From contig NZ_JIAF01000004.1 in the NCBI RefSeq assembly GCF_000688375.1, positions 124,001 to 188,000 on the forward strand: a stretch of DNA of 64,000 nucleotides. Direction: 5' to 3'. Shown one piece after another: positions 52,701-60,450 of this stretch; the stretch's first letter is position 1; each line of letters opens with the position of its first letter. Position numbers and translations under genes: made by a program. Source of the DNA: Prevotella sp. HUN102 (GTDB lineage: Bacteria; Bacteroidota; Bacteroidia; Bacteroidales; Bacteroidaceae). The notes under the pieces are model-generated. The model was given only the letters and a program-made list of their open reading frames with translations, searched no databases and was not told the origin of the DNA.

Positions 52701-54299
52701 CCAGTTGGCCTGACGAGGATTGTTGCTCGTGTTCTTCAAAGCCTTGACGAAGAGTGCTTCATTCACGTCGGTACGGTCGCTTGCAAACTCTCCCACCTGA
52801 TACGTAACCCCACCATAGGTATATTCATACGCAATAGCCAGTACCTGATCGGTCTGCAAACCAGTACGCAGAGACACATAGCCCAATGCCGTGTTCACAG
52901 AATACTCAGAACTGCTGAGCAATCGGGCACTTGAGAGTTTCTCATAATCGTTTCCTCCTACCATTCCCAGCCCGTCAAGAACAGTCGCCGACTGGTCGAT
53001 GTTGCGCGCCTGTGGATAGTTCTGCGCAATGGTGCTGTATTCCGTATTGGCATTGTTGCTTGGAACAGCTCCCCCACCTGCGCCCCAGAGGTCTGTACGA
53101 CTCACGTTCATATTCTCGCCGAGGTCGCTCAATGCGATGATATTACGGGTATTATTCGTATTCCCACTCTTGTTCGTAACCCAGATTTCCACACGATTGA
53201 TGGTAACGCCCGTAGTAAGGTTGGGCAATGTCTTCATTGCGCCATCGTATTTTGAACGGAAATAGTGGGAAAGGAAGAAGTGTCGGTTCTCCTCATAGTC
53301 GGCAGCCGACATCTCAAATGGCGTCAATTGCTTGCCGCCTTTTGAACTTACACTTTTGTTGGACGACTTTTTCTGCGAAAGAACGGTCTGCAACTTCAGC
53401 TTACCGAACTGGAAATCAGTACGGATACCAAACAGGGAAGACGCCCCCTGCACCAAGGAATTATTGGACGGGAACGACACATTGCCGCCTTCAACCAACT
53501 TTATGATTTCGTCCTCCTTACCCTCATAGCGCAGTTTTATGTTCTGGGCATCGAAATCGAAAGTAGCATCGGTGTTGTAATTGAGGTTCATATTCACCTT
53601 ATCGCCCACCTTACCATTCACGTTGAGGTTGATTTTCTCGTCGAAATTCATCGTCGTCGTCTTACGGTTGCGGATAGGCAGCGAAGGATTGTCGATATTC
53701 TTCAGCGTGGCACCGAATTTTATTTCGGCAGTACCCTGCGTCTTGATGCGCACACCGCCCGGACCGAAGATTTTCTCTGCCGGACCGAGCGAGAAGTGCA
53801 TATCCGTAAAGTCGAATTTCTCCTTTCCCTGACGCTCCAGTATTTCCTTGTTCTTCGACCGGTAATACTCTGCAAAGCTGCGTTTCTCGCTCCACTTACG
53901 ATATTCTTCGGGAGTCATCATAATAGGTGCAGTAACGTAGGTGTCGCCTATCTTGTTACCGATGATGTATCTGTCGAGCGTATCGTTATATTCCACCGTC
54001 TGCTTCATATTCTCCGGACGGGAAAGGTCCAGCGTTCCCCGCTCCAAATCACCATAAGTAATGGGAGTAGTGCGCTGCACCTTCCAACGGGGATGCAGCA
54101 GCGAGTCGGGAATTACTTCCTCGTCAATCTCTATCTGCGGAATAACGGGCGCGGCTTTCTTTGCCGTGTCGGGAGGAGCTACCACAGACAGAAGCGTATT
54201 TCCAAGTGGAAAGACACTGGCTATACTGTTTCCCCACGCCAACAGGCTGATACCTGCAAGCAGAAGCAGAGTGGATAATATGTATTTTCGTTGTCTCAA
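46731..54299 (-). CDS. sprA: SprA, type IX secretion outer-membrane translocon protein
   Basis: At 2,522 residues this is by far the largest gene in the window and has the size of SprA, the very large barrel that forms the type IX secretion pore in the outer membrane. It begins with a hydrophobic segment (MRQRKYILSTLLLLAGISLLAWG), then long plug and repeat regions (FSLGPAEKIFGPGGVRIKTQ, GKVGDKVNMNLNYN, LRYEGKEDEIIKLVEGGNVS), and ends in beta strands with KLSLTR. The start is a TTG; no in-frame ATG lies between it and the previous gene. ruvA is 79 bp upstream on the same strand, and the pair may be one transcript. Confidence 0.93.
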   Translation of the reverse strand: MRQRKYILSTLLLLAGISLLAWGNSIASVFPLGNTLLSVVAPPDTAKKAAPVIPQIEIDEEVIPDSLLHPRWKVQRTTPITYGDLERGTLDLSRPENMKQTVEYNDTLDRYIIGNKIGDTYVTAPIMMTPEEYRKWSEKRSFAEYYRSKNKEILERQGKEKFDFTDMHFSLGPAEKIFGPGGVRIKTQGTAEIKFGATLKNIDNPSLPIRNRKTTTMNFDEKINLNVNGKVGDKVNMNLNYNTDATFDFDAQNIKLRYEGKEDEIIKLVEGGNVSFPSNNSLVQGASSLFGIRTDFQFGKLKLQTVLSQKKSSNKSVSSKGGKQLTPFEMSAADYEENRHFFLSHYFRSKYDGAMKTLPNLTTGVTINRVEIWVTNKSGNTNNTRNIIALSDLGENMNVSRTDLWGAGGGAVPSNNANTEYSTIAQNYPQARNIDQSATVLDGLGMVGGNDYEKLSSARLLSSSEYSVNTALGYVSLRTGLQTDQVLAIAYEYTYGGVTYQVGEFASDRTDVNEALFVKALKNTSNNPRQANWDLMMKNVYYLASTVEREKFRLDVKFQSDTAGVYLSYIPEAQVKDQTLIKALGADRLDNNNNAHSNGYFDYVDGYTVSNGRVFFPAAEPFGEYMYNYLVSKGVPATTAQKYAFVELYDSTKTIAKQIAEKDKYLLTGQFRGTSANVISLGAYNVPQGSVVVTAGGVTLSEGSDYSVDYSAGEVTILNQSIIDAGTSVNVSLESQSDYGQERKTMFGLNWQYDFSKNFMVGGTFMHLSEQALTTKVNMGTEPISNTLWGLNMSWKKESQWLTNMLDKLPFLHLTQPSHISFTAEFAQLLAGQSSGTQDNASYLDDFENTKSTIDVSHPTSWIISSVPSDFPESSDKTTLASGFNRSLLAWYNIDPLFTRQSSTLTPGHIKSDLEQLSNHYVREVYVHELFPNRDQSSYNGSTSTLPILNLAYYPDERGPYNFSTSLDINGRLANPRQRWGGMMRKLDTNDFETANIEYIEFWMLDPFIYTNNQADANAYGGDFYINLGEVSEDVLHDGKKFYESGMPVDGSQAWATTQWGRIPTQTTVTYAFATTSGSRALQDVGFNGLTDAEEQQFESYQDFLTYARTHTNQAVFDSIWADPANDDYHYYRGTDWDRIQAPILQRYKRINNPQGNSPDSDNRNERYDTSYKTTPDVEDINQDYTLNEYEKYYQYKISIRPNDLEVGQNYVVDKRVASVKLRNGKTQNATWYQFRIPLTEYQKRVGSINDFTSIRFMRMFLTDFEKPIVLRFATFDLVRGEWRLYQQNLTNAASTSGSMAVSAVSIEENNDKTPVNYVLPPGISREQDPTQPQLVQNNEQALAMTVTNLGNKESKAVYKNTTLDIRQYKRLQMFVHANALAQNTTNLTDNQLAVFIRLGSDYKNNYYEYEIPLKLTPEGKYDTYSRQDCEAVWPVENMLDIPISLFTEAKRQRNAGRGNGTASYNREYSIYDEKNPANRVSVMGNPTLGEIKTMIVGVRNLSGAEKSGEVWLNELRLLEFNNEGGWAARGQLNIQLSDFGTVDVNASHSTDGFGGLEQGVSERKQESNTDVSVTASLELGKFFPDKAKVSAPLYYSVTKSESRPKYNPLDTDMELDAALDAAVSQHERDSIESIAVTKRTTTNFSLSNVRVGIQTKRHPMPYDPANFSFSYSHSHTRTTGETTVYETEDNWRGAMNYSWTPVYKSWGPFKKLIKSKSKYFDILKRFELNWLPQNIAFHTELTRNYYELQERDMESTENSMLPLTFNEQFLWNRDFSLRWDFTRNLHVNFQSATHAEIEEPYTPINKDLYADRYEAWKDSVWTSIKNLGTPLDYQQNFTLSYQLPLNMIPIFDWLNADANYTAAYTWVRGTNLENGTSLGNTITTNRMLNINTTLNFERLYNHIPFLKKTNERFNKPMTRPTAKKREKIRLGKQTLAGQKEDEDKKKELPKNAKSFEKEITIPADTAIIVSHSKKTKRLNLSLKDADGHSVKLKWKKLDENRVKLYNKTDSILRLKVTVTPKEPLDDKGWYKTAQVIARGLMMVRNASISYRNQYSMSLPGFMPTIGDAFGQTRGQGAMSPGLDFAFGMVGDSYIDKARENNWLLMNDSVATPATTNKTEDLQLRITLEPIRDLKIDLNASRTETKSKSVQYMYVGNPTTQSGSLTMTTLSLGTAFESMGNANNGYRSTTFEKFVHSLDAVRNRVEAQYHGASYPLSYGGGKFNPSVGRVDKYSADVMIPAFLNAYTSMSGNGLNIFPTLKSMLPNWTVRYSGLSRLPFFQQYFKSVNINHSYKSIFAIGSYQSYSTWQEYMNGLGFVADAASGAPVPSSMYNISQVSINEAFSPLLGVDVTMQNNLTARLEYRQTRVLSLSMTSVQVNEATSKDWVVGIGYRINNVNLFGGRNTRLVKNNKKKNGKAAEQSGQNNSISRNNGGLNRDLNLRLDLSYRKQAAITRDIATLASAASSGNTAFKASFMGDYTLSRMITASVYYDLQINTPLLSSSSYPTTTHDFGVSLKLSLTR

Positions 54300-54378
54300 A
54301 GTGATTCTATAAGTGATATTCAGATGAATTCGAGGGATTGCGACACAGCCGCAACATACGAAAACAAAGGAGAACCAA

Positions 54379-54996
54379 CTATTTTATTTGTTTCAAAGCT
54401 AACTTTATAAGCTGCTCCACAGGAAGGTCGGGCTGCTCTTTCAATATCTCAACCACAACTTTCGAGGACGGTGCCGGCGAAAAACCGAGCATCGTAAGTG
54501 CGCTGATGGCCTCATCCTTGACTGCTGAATTAACGGCAGACGCTCCCGGCTGTGCGCTTACGTGCAATTCGTCGGCAATGCCGCTCTGCATTATCTTGTC
54601 CTTGAGGTCTACAATGATGCGCTGCGCCGTGCGCAAGCCGATTCCCTTTACCGTCTTGAGCATCTTCTCGTCGCCGTTTGCAATCACATTGCAGAGTTCC
54701 GCGGGAGTCAATGACGAGAGAATCATACGCGCAGTATTTGCTCCTACGCCCGAAACGGTAATGAGCAGCCGGTAGAGCGAGCGTTCCTGCTTAGTGGCAA
54801 AGCCGTAAAGCGTGTAGCTGTCGTCGCGTCCACCAGTCATAATAGCCTCGTGAACATAGAGTTTTGCAGTCTGTCTGCCCTGCACGGCAGTATATGTATT
54901 GAGCGAAATATTCAGCGCATACCCCACTCCATTGGCATCGACAACTGCCAATGTCGGCGTCAGGTCGGCCACTTCGCCCCTGATATATTCTATCAT
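54379..54996 (-). CDS. ruvA: Holliday junction DNA helicase subunit RuvA
   Basis: RuvA binds four-way junctions and loads RuvB for branch migration. The 205-residue length is normal. Domain I has [21 protein letters not shown]. The helix-hairpin-helix region has [20 protein letters not shown] and [22 protein letters not shown]. Domain III (about 155-205: [20 protein letters not shown]) follows. It is immediately upstream of sprA, an arrangement also seen in other Bacteroidota. Confidence 0.96.
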   Translation of the reverse strand: MIEYIRGEVADLTPTLAVVDANGVGYALNISLNTYTAVQGRQTAKLYVHEAIMTGGRDDSYTLYGFATKQERSLYRLLITVSGVGANTARMILSSLTPAELCNVIANGDEKMLKTVKGIGLRTAQRIIVDLKDKIMQSGIADELHVSAQPGASAVNSAVKDEAISALTMLGFSPAPSSKVVVEILKEQPDLPVEQLIKLALKQIK

Positions 54997-55310
54997 AACC
55001 TTCTTTTCTTAAAAACCCCGCACAGCACAGGGATTGTGTATATACAATTCTTTAACGCATTTCCCTCTCCTTTTATTGCATTCCAACTGAACTTAAATTC
55101 AACAAACAGGCGTTTGAAAAAGAAACACAGCACATTATCGCAATAGCGAAAGACAACAATTAATGCTGAAAAACGCATCATAATTCTTTGATATATCATA
55201 AATAACCCCTATATTTGCGCCAACGACAATCATTAAAACAGCGATTACAGTCTGAAAAATCAGACCGGAAACGTTAAATCCTAATATAAACGCCATAAAA
55301 AAGAAAGCAG
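54997..55310. other. Divergent intergenic region, ruvA and barrel gene
   Basis: This 314-bp AT-rich stretch holds the -33/-7 promoter of the following gene (55187-55217) and a 21-base sequence shared with 46324-46344. No gene is seen. Confidence 0.55.
55187..55217 (+). promoter_or_regulatory. -33/-7 promoter of the outer-membrane barrel gene
   Basis: TTTG (55187-55190), 19 bases, TATATTTG (55210-55217): an exact match to the Bacteroidota consensus. The leader is about 90 nt. Confidence 0.7.
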
Positions 55311-57350
55311 ATGAAACTACCGATTCTTATTATATTATGCGCCTGTACTTTTCCAATTTCGGTAAAGTCGCAGAATGATACGGTTATCGCTGCAAAGGAA
55401 TTGAAAGAAGTAACGGTATCAGGGAAATTGATACGGCAAGAGGCCGACCACTATAATTGTATTCCCACGAACAAGCAGCGCAGGCATTCGCACTCGGGCT
55501 TCGACTTGGTAAGGAATATGATGATTGCCGGCGTAAACGCAGACACGGAAACTGGCAGCATACTGACACCGGGAGGTGCTGCAACGCTGTATATAAACGG
55601 TCGGGAAGCCTCTTACAGAGAGATTCAAAGTCTGAGGCCAAAGGATGTTCTACGAATAGAATACTACGATATGCCCACGGGGAAGTACGCCAAAGACAAG
55701 GCTGTGCTGAACTATGTGGTAAGGATTTACACCGAAGGAGGATACACACAGGTGGATGCTTTACAAACGCTCGGATTCCAGAAAGGGGACTACAATCTGA
55801 CATCAAAGTACAGTTTCGGACATTACAACGCCAACATCTGGGCCGGTTATGGCATAGAGAATCTGAAATCGGACGCATATTCAACGGAACGCTACGGGCT
55901 GCCAACCGAAACAACAAAGCAGACAAGATACCTTAATCAGGAAGATAAAAGTGCAGCAAAACACTTTACGGCCAGCCTGAGCCGTATAACCGACAAGCAG
56001 ACTTGGATGTTGCGCGCAAGCATTGAGCCCGAAAAACAAAGAAAAAACTCTCCCGAAGGCAGCACACAATACATAAAAAACGGTACTGCCGACAGTCAGC
56101 ACAGTTTGTTCTTTAACCGTAACACCACCCTTAAACCTACTTTCTACGCTTATTACAACCGGTCGATTGGCAAGAATCAGAATCTGAATGCAGACTTTGA
56201 TGCCTACTATGCGAGGAATAACTACCACAGAACGCTTACGGAAAACAACACTTATCAGAGTGATGTTGCTGAAGACTATTTCTACTCAAAGCTGAATGCA
56301 AACTACACCCTCTCGCTGCCGAAGCACAACAGCTTTACCGTCAGTCTGCACGAATACTTCCGCAGCTCGCAAGACAACTACGCAGGCGTTTCGCCAACTT
56401 GTCAGCACCTGCGCTCGTCAGAAACAATTCTTTTTGCAGATTACAGCAAACGATGGTCAAAGTTTATGCTTGATGCGAACCCAGGTGTCTCTTATCTCGT
56501 GTATAAGCTGCGTGGAGATGATGCCGTCAAGCATCTTGCACCACGCTTGCAGTTGTCGGCCTCGTGGATGCCCGACAAGGTGCAGCGTTTCAGAGCGTTC
56601 TTCTCGCTTGGAAACACATTCCCCACACTCAGCTCTACGAATCCGGTTGAACAGCAGATTGATCCGATTATGATCAGGAGGGGAAATCCGAATATGGACA
56701 ATTCTACATTGCTTGGCCCCGGCTTTACCTATTCCGTGAATTACAAGCAGTGGGCGGCTCTCCTGTCCACTTATTATATGTATATAAGCAATGCCATCGT
56801 CAATACCTATACCATTGACGGTTCGCATATTATCAATTCCTTCAGCAGCAATGCCCGAAGCCATCAGACCTCAGCAGCACTCTCGCTCACGTGGAAGCCA
56901 AGTGAAAACTTCAACATAAAGGCAGACGGAGGCTACACTCACTATGCCGTCAGTCGTGCAGTACGTGAACGGCAGAGCAGTTGGAGACTGAATATGCAAG
57001 CCTATTACTATATCGGCGATTTCTCTTTCTCTGCCTTTTACAAGTCTCCCGTCAAATCGCTTGCGAACTTTCAGACCCACGTCAGGACTCCGTGGCAATA
57101 CGGCATAACCGGGGAATGGAACCACGATAACTTTGCCATCGTCTTAGACGCTAAGAATCTCTTTATAGAGAAGAACAAGATGCGACAATCACTATCCGCA
57201 GACAACTATGATTTCACGCAAATTGCCCAATCCGACATTGAAAACTCCTATGCTTCTGTCAAATTCCTCTACACCGTGGAATACGGGAAGAAAGTGCGCC
57301 GGTCGCCACAATACACAATGAAAAAGTCAGAGAGCACTATCTTGAGGTAG
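55311..57350 (+). CDS. TonB-dependent-receptor-like outer-membrane barrel
   Basis: This 679-residue protein has a signal peptide (MKLPILIILCACTFPISVKS) and a plug-like start (AAKELKEVTVSGKLIRQEAD, GGAATLYINGREASYREIQS, RIEYYDMPTGKYAKDKAVLN). A beta-barrel with repeated aromatic strand patterns follows and ends in YTVEYGKKVRRSPQYTMKKS. It has no carboxypeptidase-like N-terminal domain and no SusD neighbour. This is the layout of the 'outer membrane beta-barrel family' proteins of Bacteroidota that resemble TonB receptors. Substrate is unknown. The last 20 residues are basic rather than ending in Phe. Confidence 0.8.
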   Translation: MKLPILIILCACTFPISVKSQNDTVIAAKELKEVTVSGKLIRQEADHYNCIPTNKQRRHSHSGFDLVRNMMIAGVNADTETGSILTPGGAATLYINGREASYREIQSLRPKDVLRIEYYDMPTGKYAKDKAVLNYVVRIYTEGGYTQVDALQTLGFQKGDYNLTSKYSFGHYNANIWAGYGIENLKSDAYSTERYGLPTETTKQTRYLNQEDKSAAKHFTASLSRITDKQTWMLRASIEPEKQRKNSPEGSTQYIKNGTADSQHSLFFNRNTTLKPTFYAYYNRSIGKNQNLNADFDAYYARNNYHRTLTENNTYQSDVAEDYFYSKLNANYTLSLPKHNSFTVSLHEYFRSSQDNYAGVSPTCQHLRSSETILFADYSKRWSKFMLDANPGVSYLVYKLRGDDAVKHLAPRLQLSASWMPDKVQRFRAFFSLGNTFPTLSSTNPVEQQIDPIMIRRGNPNMDNSTLLGPGFTYSVNYKQWAALLSTYYMYISNAIVNTYTIDGSHIINSFSSNARSHQTSAALSLTWKPSENFNIKADGGYTHYAVSRAVRERQSSWRLNMQAYYYIGDFSFSAFYKSPVKSLANFQTHVRTPWQYGITGEWNHDNFAIVLDAKNLFIEKNKMRQSLSADNYDFTQIAQSDIENSYASVKFLYTVEYGKKVRRSPQYTMKKSESTILR

Positions 57351-57584
57351 CCTTCATTATTGAGTAAAGGCATCTTTTCCGTATTTTTCATTTTTCAATG
57401 CCTTCAGGGGCACACAGATAATCGACAATAACGATTGGAGATACACTCTGCTGCACGCATCCGTAAAAGCATCGCCTGTGAAATTCCTGAAGGCTTTGCC
57501 CTTTCTGTGGCAAAAACAACTTCCACGATTCCGTGATTTACAGACGAATCATAACTGTCTGAAAATCAAGCATTGCGAAATCCA

Positions 57585-57676
57585 TTTCCAAACGTGCGAA
57601 GAATGCGTTGCAATCTTCGCAAAAACGCATTGCAATCTTGCGAAGAATGGAACGCAATCTTCGCAAGATTGGAAAC
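57585..57676 (-). repeat. GCGAAGA palindromic repeat, copy I (inverted orientation)
   Basis: Left end TTTCCAAACGTGCGAAGAATG-like (57585-57604), inner GCAATCTTCGCAAAAACGCA and GCAATCTTGCGAAGAATGGA, right GCAATCTTCGCAAGATTGGA. The tail motif CTGAAAATCAAG lies upstream (57559-57570), so this copy is reversed relative to C-F. Confidence 0.8.
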
Positions 57677-57890
57677 CGTGTTCCTATCAGGTTGAAATGG
57701 TTATCGTCCCGACGCACCGAAACGAAGCGCGAACGCGGGATAAAAAGCAAGTCGGAACTGTCCTCTTTGCAATCGGCAGGCGCAAATACTATTTTATCAG
57801 CAAACAATCACAAACAAAACCTCTTTGAAAGCAGATTTCGTTTTAACCTTAAAAAATGTATAAATAGTATCGTCTTTCGTGCTTTTGGAG

Positions 57891-57898
57891 TAATTTTG
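57891..57898 (+). promoter_or_regulatory. -7 promoter box of ddh
   Basis: TAATTTTG, 35 bases before the ATG at 57934. Confidence 0.5.
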
Positions 57899-57933
57899 CA
57901 TCAGAGAAAACTGTTCAAAAACAAAACATAAAG

Positions 57934-58839
57934 ATGATTATGAAGAAAATCAGAGCAGCCGTAGTGGGTTACGGCAACATAGGCCGATATGCAGTAGAGG
58001 CTCTTGAAACAGCAAACGACTTTGAGATAGCAGGCATCGTGCGCCGGCAGGGCGATAAGGACAAACCTCTGGAACTTACGCCATACGAGGTTGTCGATGA
58101 TATAGAGAAACTGAAAGACGTGGACGTGGCTATTTTGGCTGCCCCCACACGCAGTTGTCCCGAATATGCAGAGAAGATAGTGGCTCTGGGAATCAACACC
58201 GTAGACTCTTTCGACATCCATACAGGCATTCTCGACTATCGCACCAAGCAGATGGAGCATTGCAAGAAAGCCGGAAAGGTAAGCGTTATTGCAGCAGGCT
58301 GGGACCCGGGGTCCGACTCTGTTGTGCGAATACTTCTCGAAGGACTTGCTCCGAAAGGACTTTCCTACACCAACTTCGGTCCCGGAATGTCTATGGGACA
58401 CTCGGTGTGCGTCCGTGGCAAGAAAGGCGTAAAGAATGCGCTTTCCGTTACCATTCCATTGGGCGAGAGCATCCACCGCCGTATGGTCTACGTTGAACTG
58501 GAAGACGGTGCGAAACTGGAAGACGTTACGGCTGAAATCAAGGCCGACCCTTACTTCTCGCACGACGAGACTCACGTGTTTGCAGTTGCAAGCGTGGACG
58601 ATGTCCGCGATATGGGGCACGGTGTGAACCTCATTCGCAAGGGACAGAGCGGCAAGACGCCTAATCAGCGTTTTGAATTCAATATGAGCATCAACAATCC
58701 GGCACTCACCTCGCAGGTACTCGTAAACTGCGCGCGTGCTACAATGCGTTTGGCTCCGGGCTGCTATACGATGCCCGAGATTCCTGTGATTGACTATCTC
58801 CCTGCTTCAAGAGAGGAAATCATCAACTCTTTGGTGTAG
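57934..58839 (+). CDS. ddh: meso-Diaminopimelate dehydrogenase
   Basis: Ddh makes meso-DAP in one NADPH-dependent step from tetrahydrodipicolinate, for lysine and, in many species, peptidoglycan. The 301-residue protein has the Rossmann start IRAAVVGYGNIGRYAVEAL, the AAPTRSCPEYAE and DIHTGILDYRTKQM segments, VIAAGWDPGSDSVVR, and NFGPGMSMGHSVCVRGKKGV with LTSQVLVNCARATMRLAPG. The ATG at 57940 is an alternative two codons downstream. It is monocistronic, with a bidirectional terminator after it. Confidence 0.95.
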   Translation: MIMKKIRAAVVGYGNIGRYAVEALETANDFEIAGIVRRQGDKDKPLELTPYEVVDDIEKLKDVDVAILAAPTRSCPEYAEKIVALGINTVDSFDIHTGILDYRTKQMEHCKKAGKVSVIAAGWDPGSDSVVRILLEGLAPKGLSYTNFGPGMSMGHSVCVRGKKGVKNALSVTIPLGESIHRRMVYVELEDGAKLEDVTAEIKADPYFSHDETHVFAVASVDDVRDMGHGVNLIRKGQSGKTPNQRFEFNMSINNPALTSQVLVNCARATMRLAPGCYTMPEIPVIDYLPASREEIINSLV

Positions 58840-58897
58840 AACGCAGTCCGAAAGGAAATACGCCGACAAAGAAAAAACGAATATCAGGCACAAATAC

Positions 58898-58929
58898 AAA
58901 AAAGGATTCTCGCAATGAGAATCCTTTTT
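58898..58929. terminator. Bidirectional terminator between ddh and trkH
   Basis: AAAAAGGATTCTC (58899-58911) pairs perfectly with GAGAATCCTTTTT (58917-58929) across a 5-base loop, with A and T runs on either side. Confidence 0.85.
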
Positions 58930-58972
58930 CTGTTATATAACTTGCAGACTTGCTCTGAAGTCGGCAATCTGC

Positions 58973-60430
58973 TTAGTTTTCCTTCCAAAAAGCCGGTGTG
59001 AAAAGCACGAGAACCGTGAACAGTTCCAGACGCCCTACGAGCATCAGGAACGAACCAATCCACTTCGCAAAGTCGGGCAATTCAGCCCAAGACATCGTCG
59101 GTCCTATCTCCAAACCAAGCGTAGGCCCTACATTTCCCAAGCAGCTCAACGTGATTGTTATAGCGTTCGTATGATCGATTCCACACGCTATCATCGTGAA
59201 GGCACAGAGAAGCGTAAGGAACAGATACAGACCTATGAAGGCAAGCAGCGTAACCCGATGGCCTTGTGGAATATTCACACCATCAACTTTCATCGGAAGA
59301 ACAGCATTCGGATGAAGAATCTGGCGAAATTCGTTTCTCACCACCTTTATCAGCATCACACCACGGATGCTCTTGATGCCTCCACTGGTTGAACCCGACA
59401 TACCACCGAAGAACATACAGGCTGCCAGTACCACCCAAGTAACATGCGGCCACTTGGCTGCGTCGTCGCTGAACAAGCCCGTCGTGGTAATGAACGAAAC
59501 CACCTGAAAGACCGAACTGCGGAAGGCGTGCTCCAAATCGTAGCTGCGCTTGAAGAACAATTCGAGCATAATGAAGATTGTGAATCCTGCTACCATTATT
59601 GAATAGAAACGGAACTCGGAATTACGGAAAAGCTGCTTAATCTTAAAGCCTGCAACTGTACCATATAATAATGTGAAATTTACGCCCGAAAGAAAGCAGA
59701 AAATGGTACATACGTATTCTTCGGCAGGCGAATGAAACGTCATAATAGAGCCGCTTTCCGTTGCAAAACCTCCTGTTGCCGTACTGGTCATAGCATAGTT
59801 GAAGGCATCGAACCAACACATTCCACAAATTTTGTAGCTCGCTATACAGGCAACGGTCAGTACAAGATAAACCATCCATATCCACTTTGCACCGGTGCTG
59901 AGGCGCGGATGCAGCTTACTTCTTATCGGTCCGGTGGCTTCCGCCGCAAACACTTTCAGCGATCCTCCTACCAGTGAGGGCAGAATGGCTATTGTGAAGA
60001 ATACGATTCCCAGTCCGCCAATCCACTGTGTGAGCGAACGCCAGAACAAAATACCGTGCGGCATGTGCTCGGGAAAGTCCACAATCGTTGCACCGGTCGT
60101 GGTAAAACCCGACATTGTTTCAAAGAAAGCATCCGTGAAATTGGTTATCTCGGTACTAAGCAAGAAAGGCAAAGTGCCGAAAAGAGAGAACAGTATCCAC
60201 GAAACGGCTACGACGAAGTAGGCATCGCGTCGTCCCATAGAACTTTCGGCATTCCATCCCATCAGCCGAAAGACCACTCCTCCAGCCACAGTGATAAGAA
60301 TACTCCAGACGAACGGCCATATATCGGCTCCATTATACCAAATGGCAACTATCAGACAAAGGAAAAGCAGCGTCGCTTCAATCCAAAGCAGCGATCCAAG
60401 AATCTTTGAAATGATTTTCAGATTAAGCAT
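58973..60430 (-). CDS. trkH: Trk-type potassium uptake channel subunit TrkH
   Basis: This 485-residue integral membrane protein has four pseudo-repeated M1-P-M2 units. The first filter region is FFETMSGFTTTGATIVDFPE, the second has NYAMTSTATGGFATESGS, the third FQVVSFITTTGLFSDDAA and the fourth LSCLGNVGPTLGLEIGP. It imports potassium, gated by the TrkA protein encoded just upstream (20-bp gap). It is the last gene of the dxs-trkA-trkH operon. Confidence 0.94.
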   Translation of the reverse strand: MLNLKIISKILGSLLWIEATLLFLCLIVAIWYNGADIWPFVWSILITVAGGVVFRLMGWNAESSMGRRDAYFVVAVSWILFSLFGTLPFLLSTEITNFTDAFFETMSGFTTTGATIVDFPEHMPHGILFWRSLTQWIGGLGIVFFTIAILPSLVGGSLKVFAAEATGPIRSKLHPRLSTGAKWIWMVYLVLTVACIASYKICGMCWFDAFNYAMTSTATGGFATESGSIMTFHSPAEEYVCTIFCFLSGVNFTLLYGTVAGFKIKQLFRNSEFRFYSIMVAGFTIFIMLELFFKRSYDLEHAFRSSVFQVVSFITTTGLFSDDAAKWPHVTWVVLAACMFFGGMSGSTSGGIKSIRGVMLIKVVRNEFRQILHPNAVLPMKVDGVNIPQGHRVTLLAFIGLYLFLTLLCAFTMIACGIDHTNAITITLSCLGNVGPTLGLEIGPTMSWAELPDFAKWIGSFLMLVGRLELFTVLVLFTPAFWKEN

Positions 60431-60450
60431 AACAATGTATCTTGAACAAA

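Larger units (their letters stand above)
57351..57933. other. Intergenic region between barrel gene and ddh
   Basis: This 583-bp stretch has repeat copy I (57585-57676) and the ddh -7 box (57891-57898). No clear terminator or gene is visible. Confidence 0.55.
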
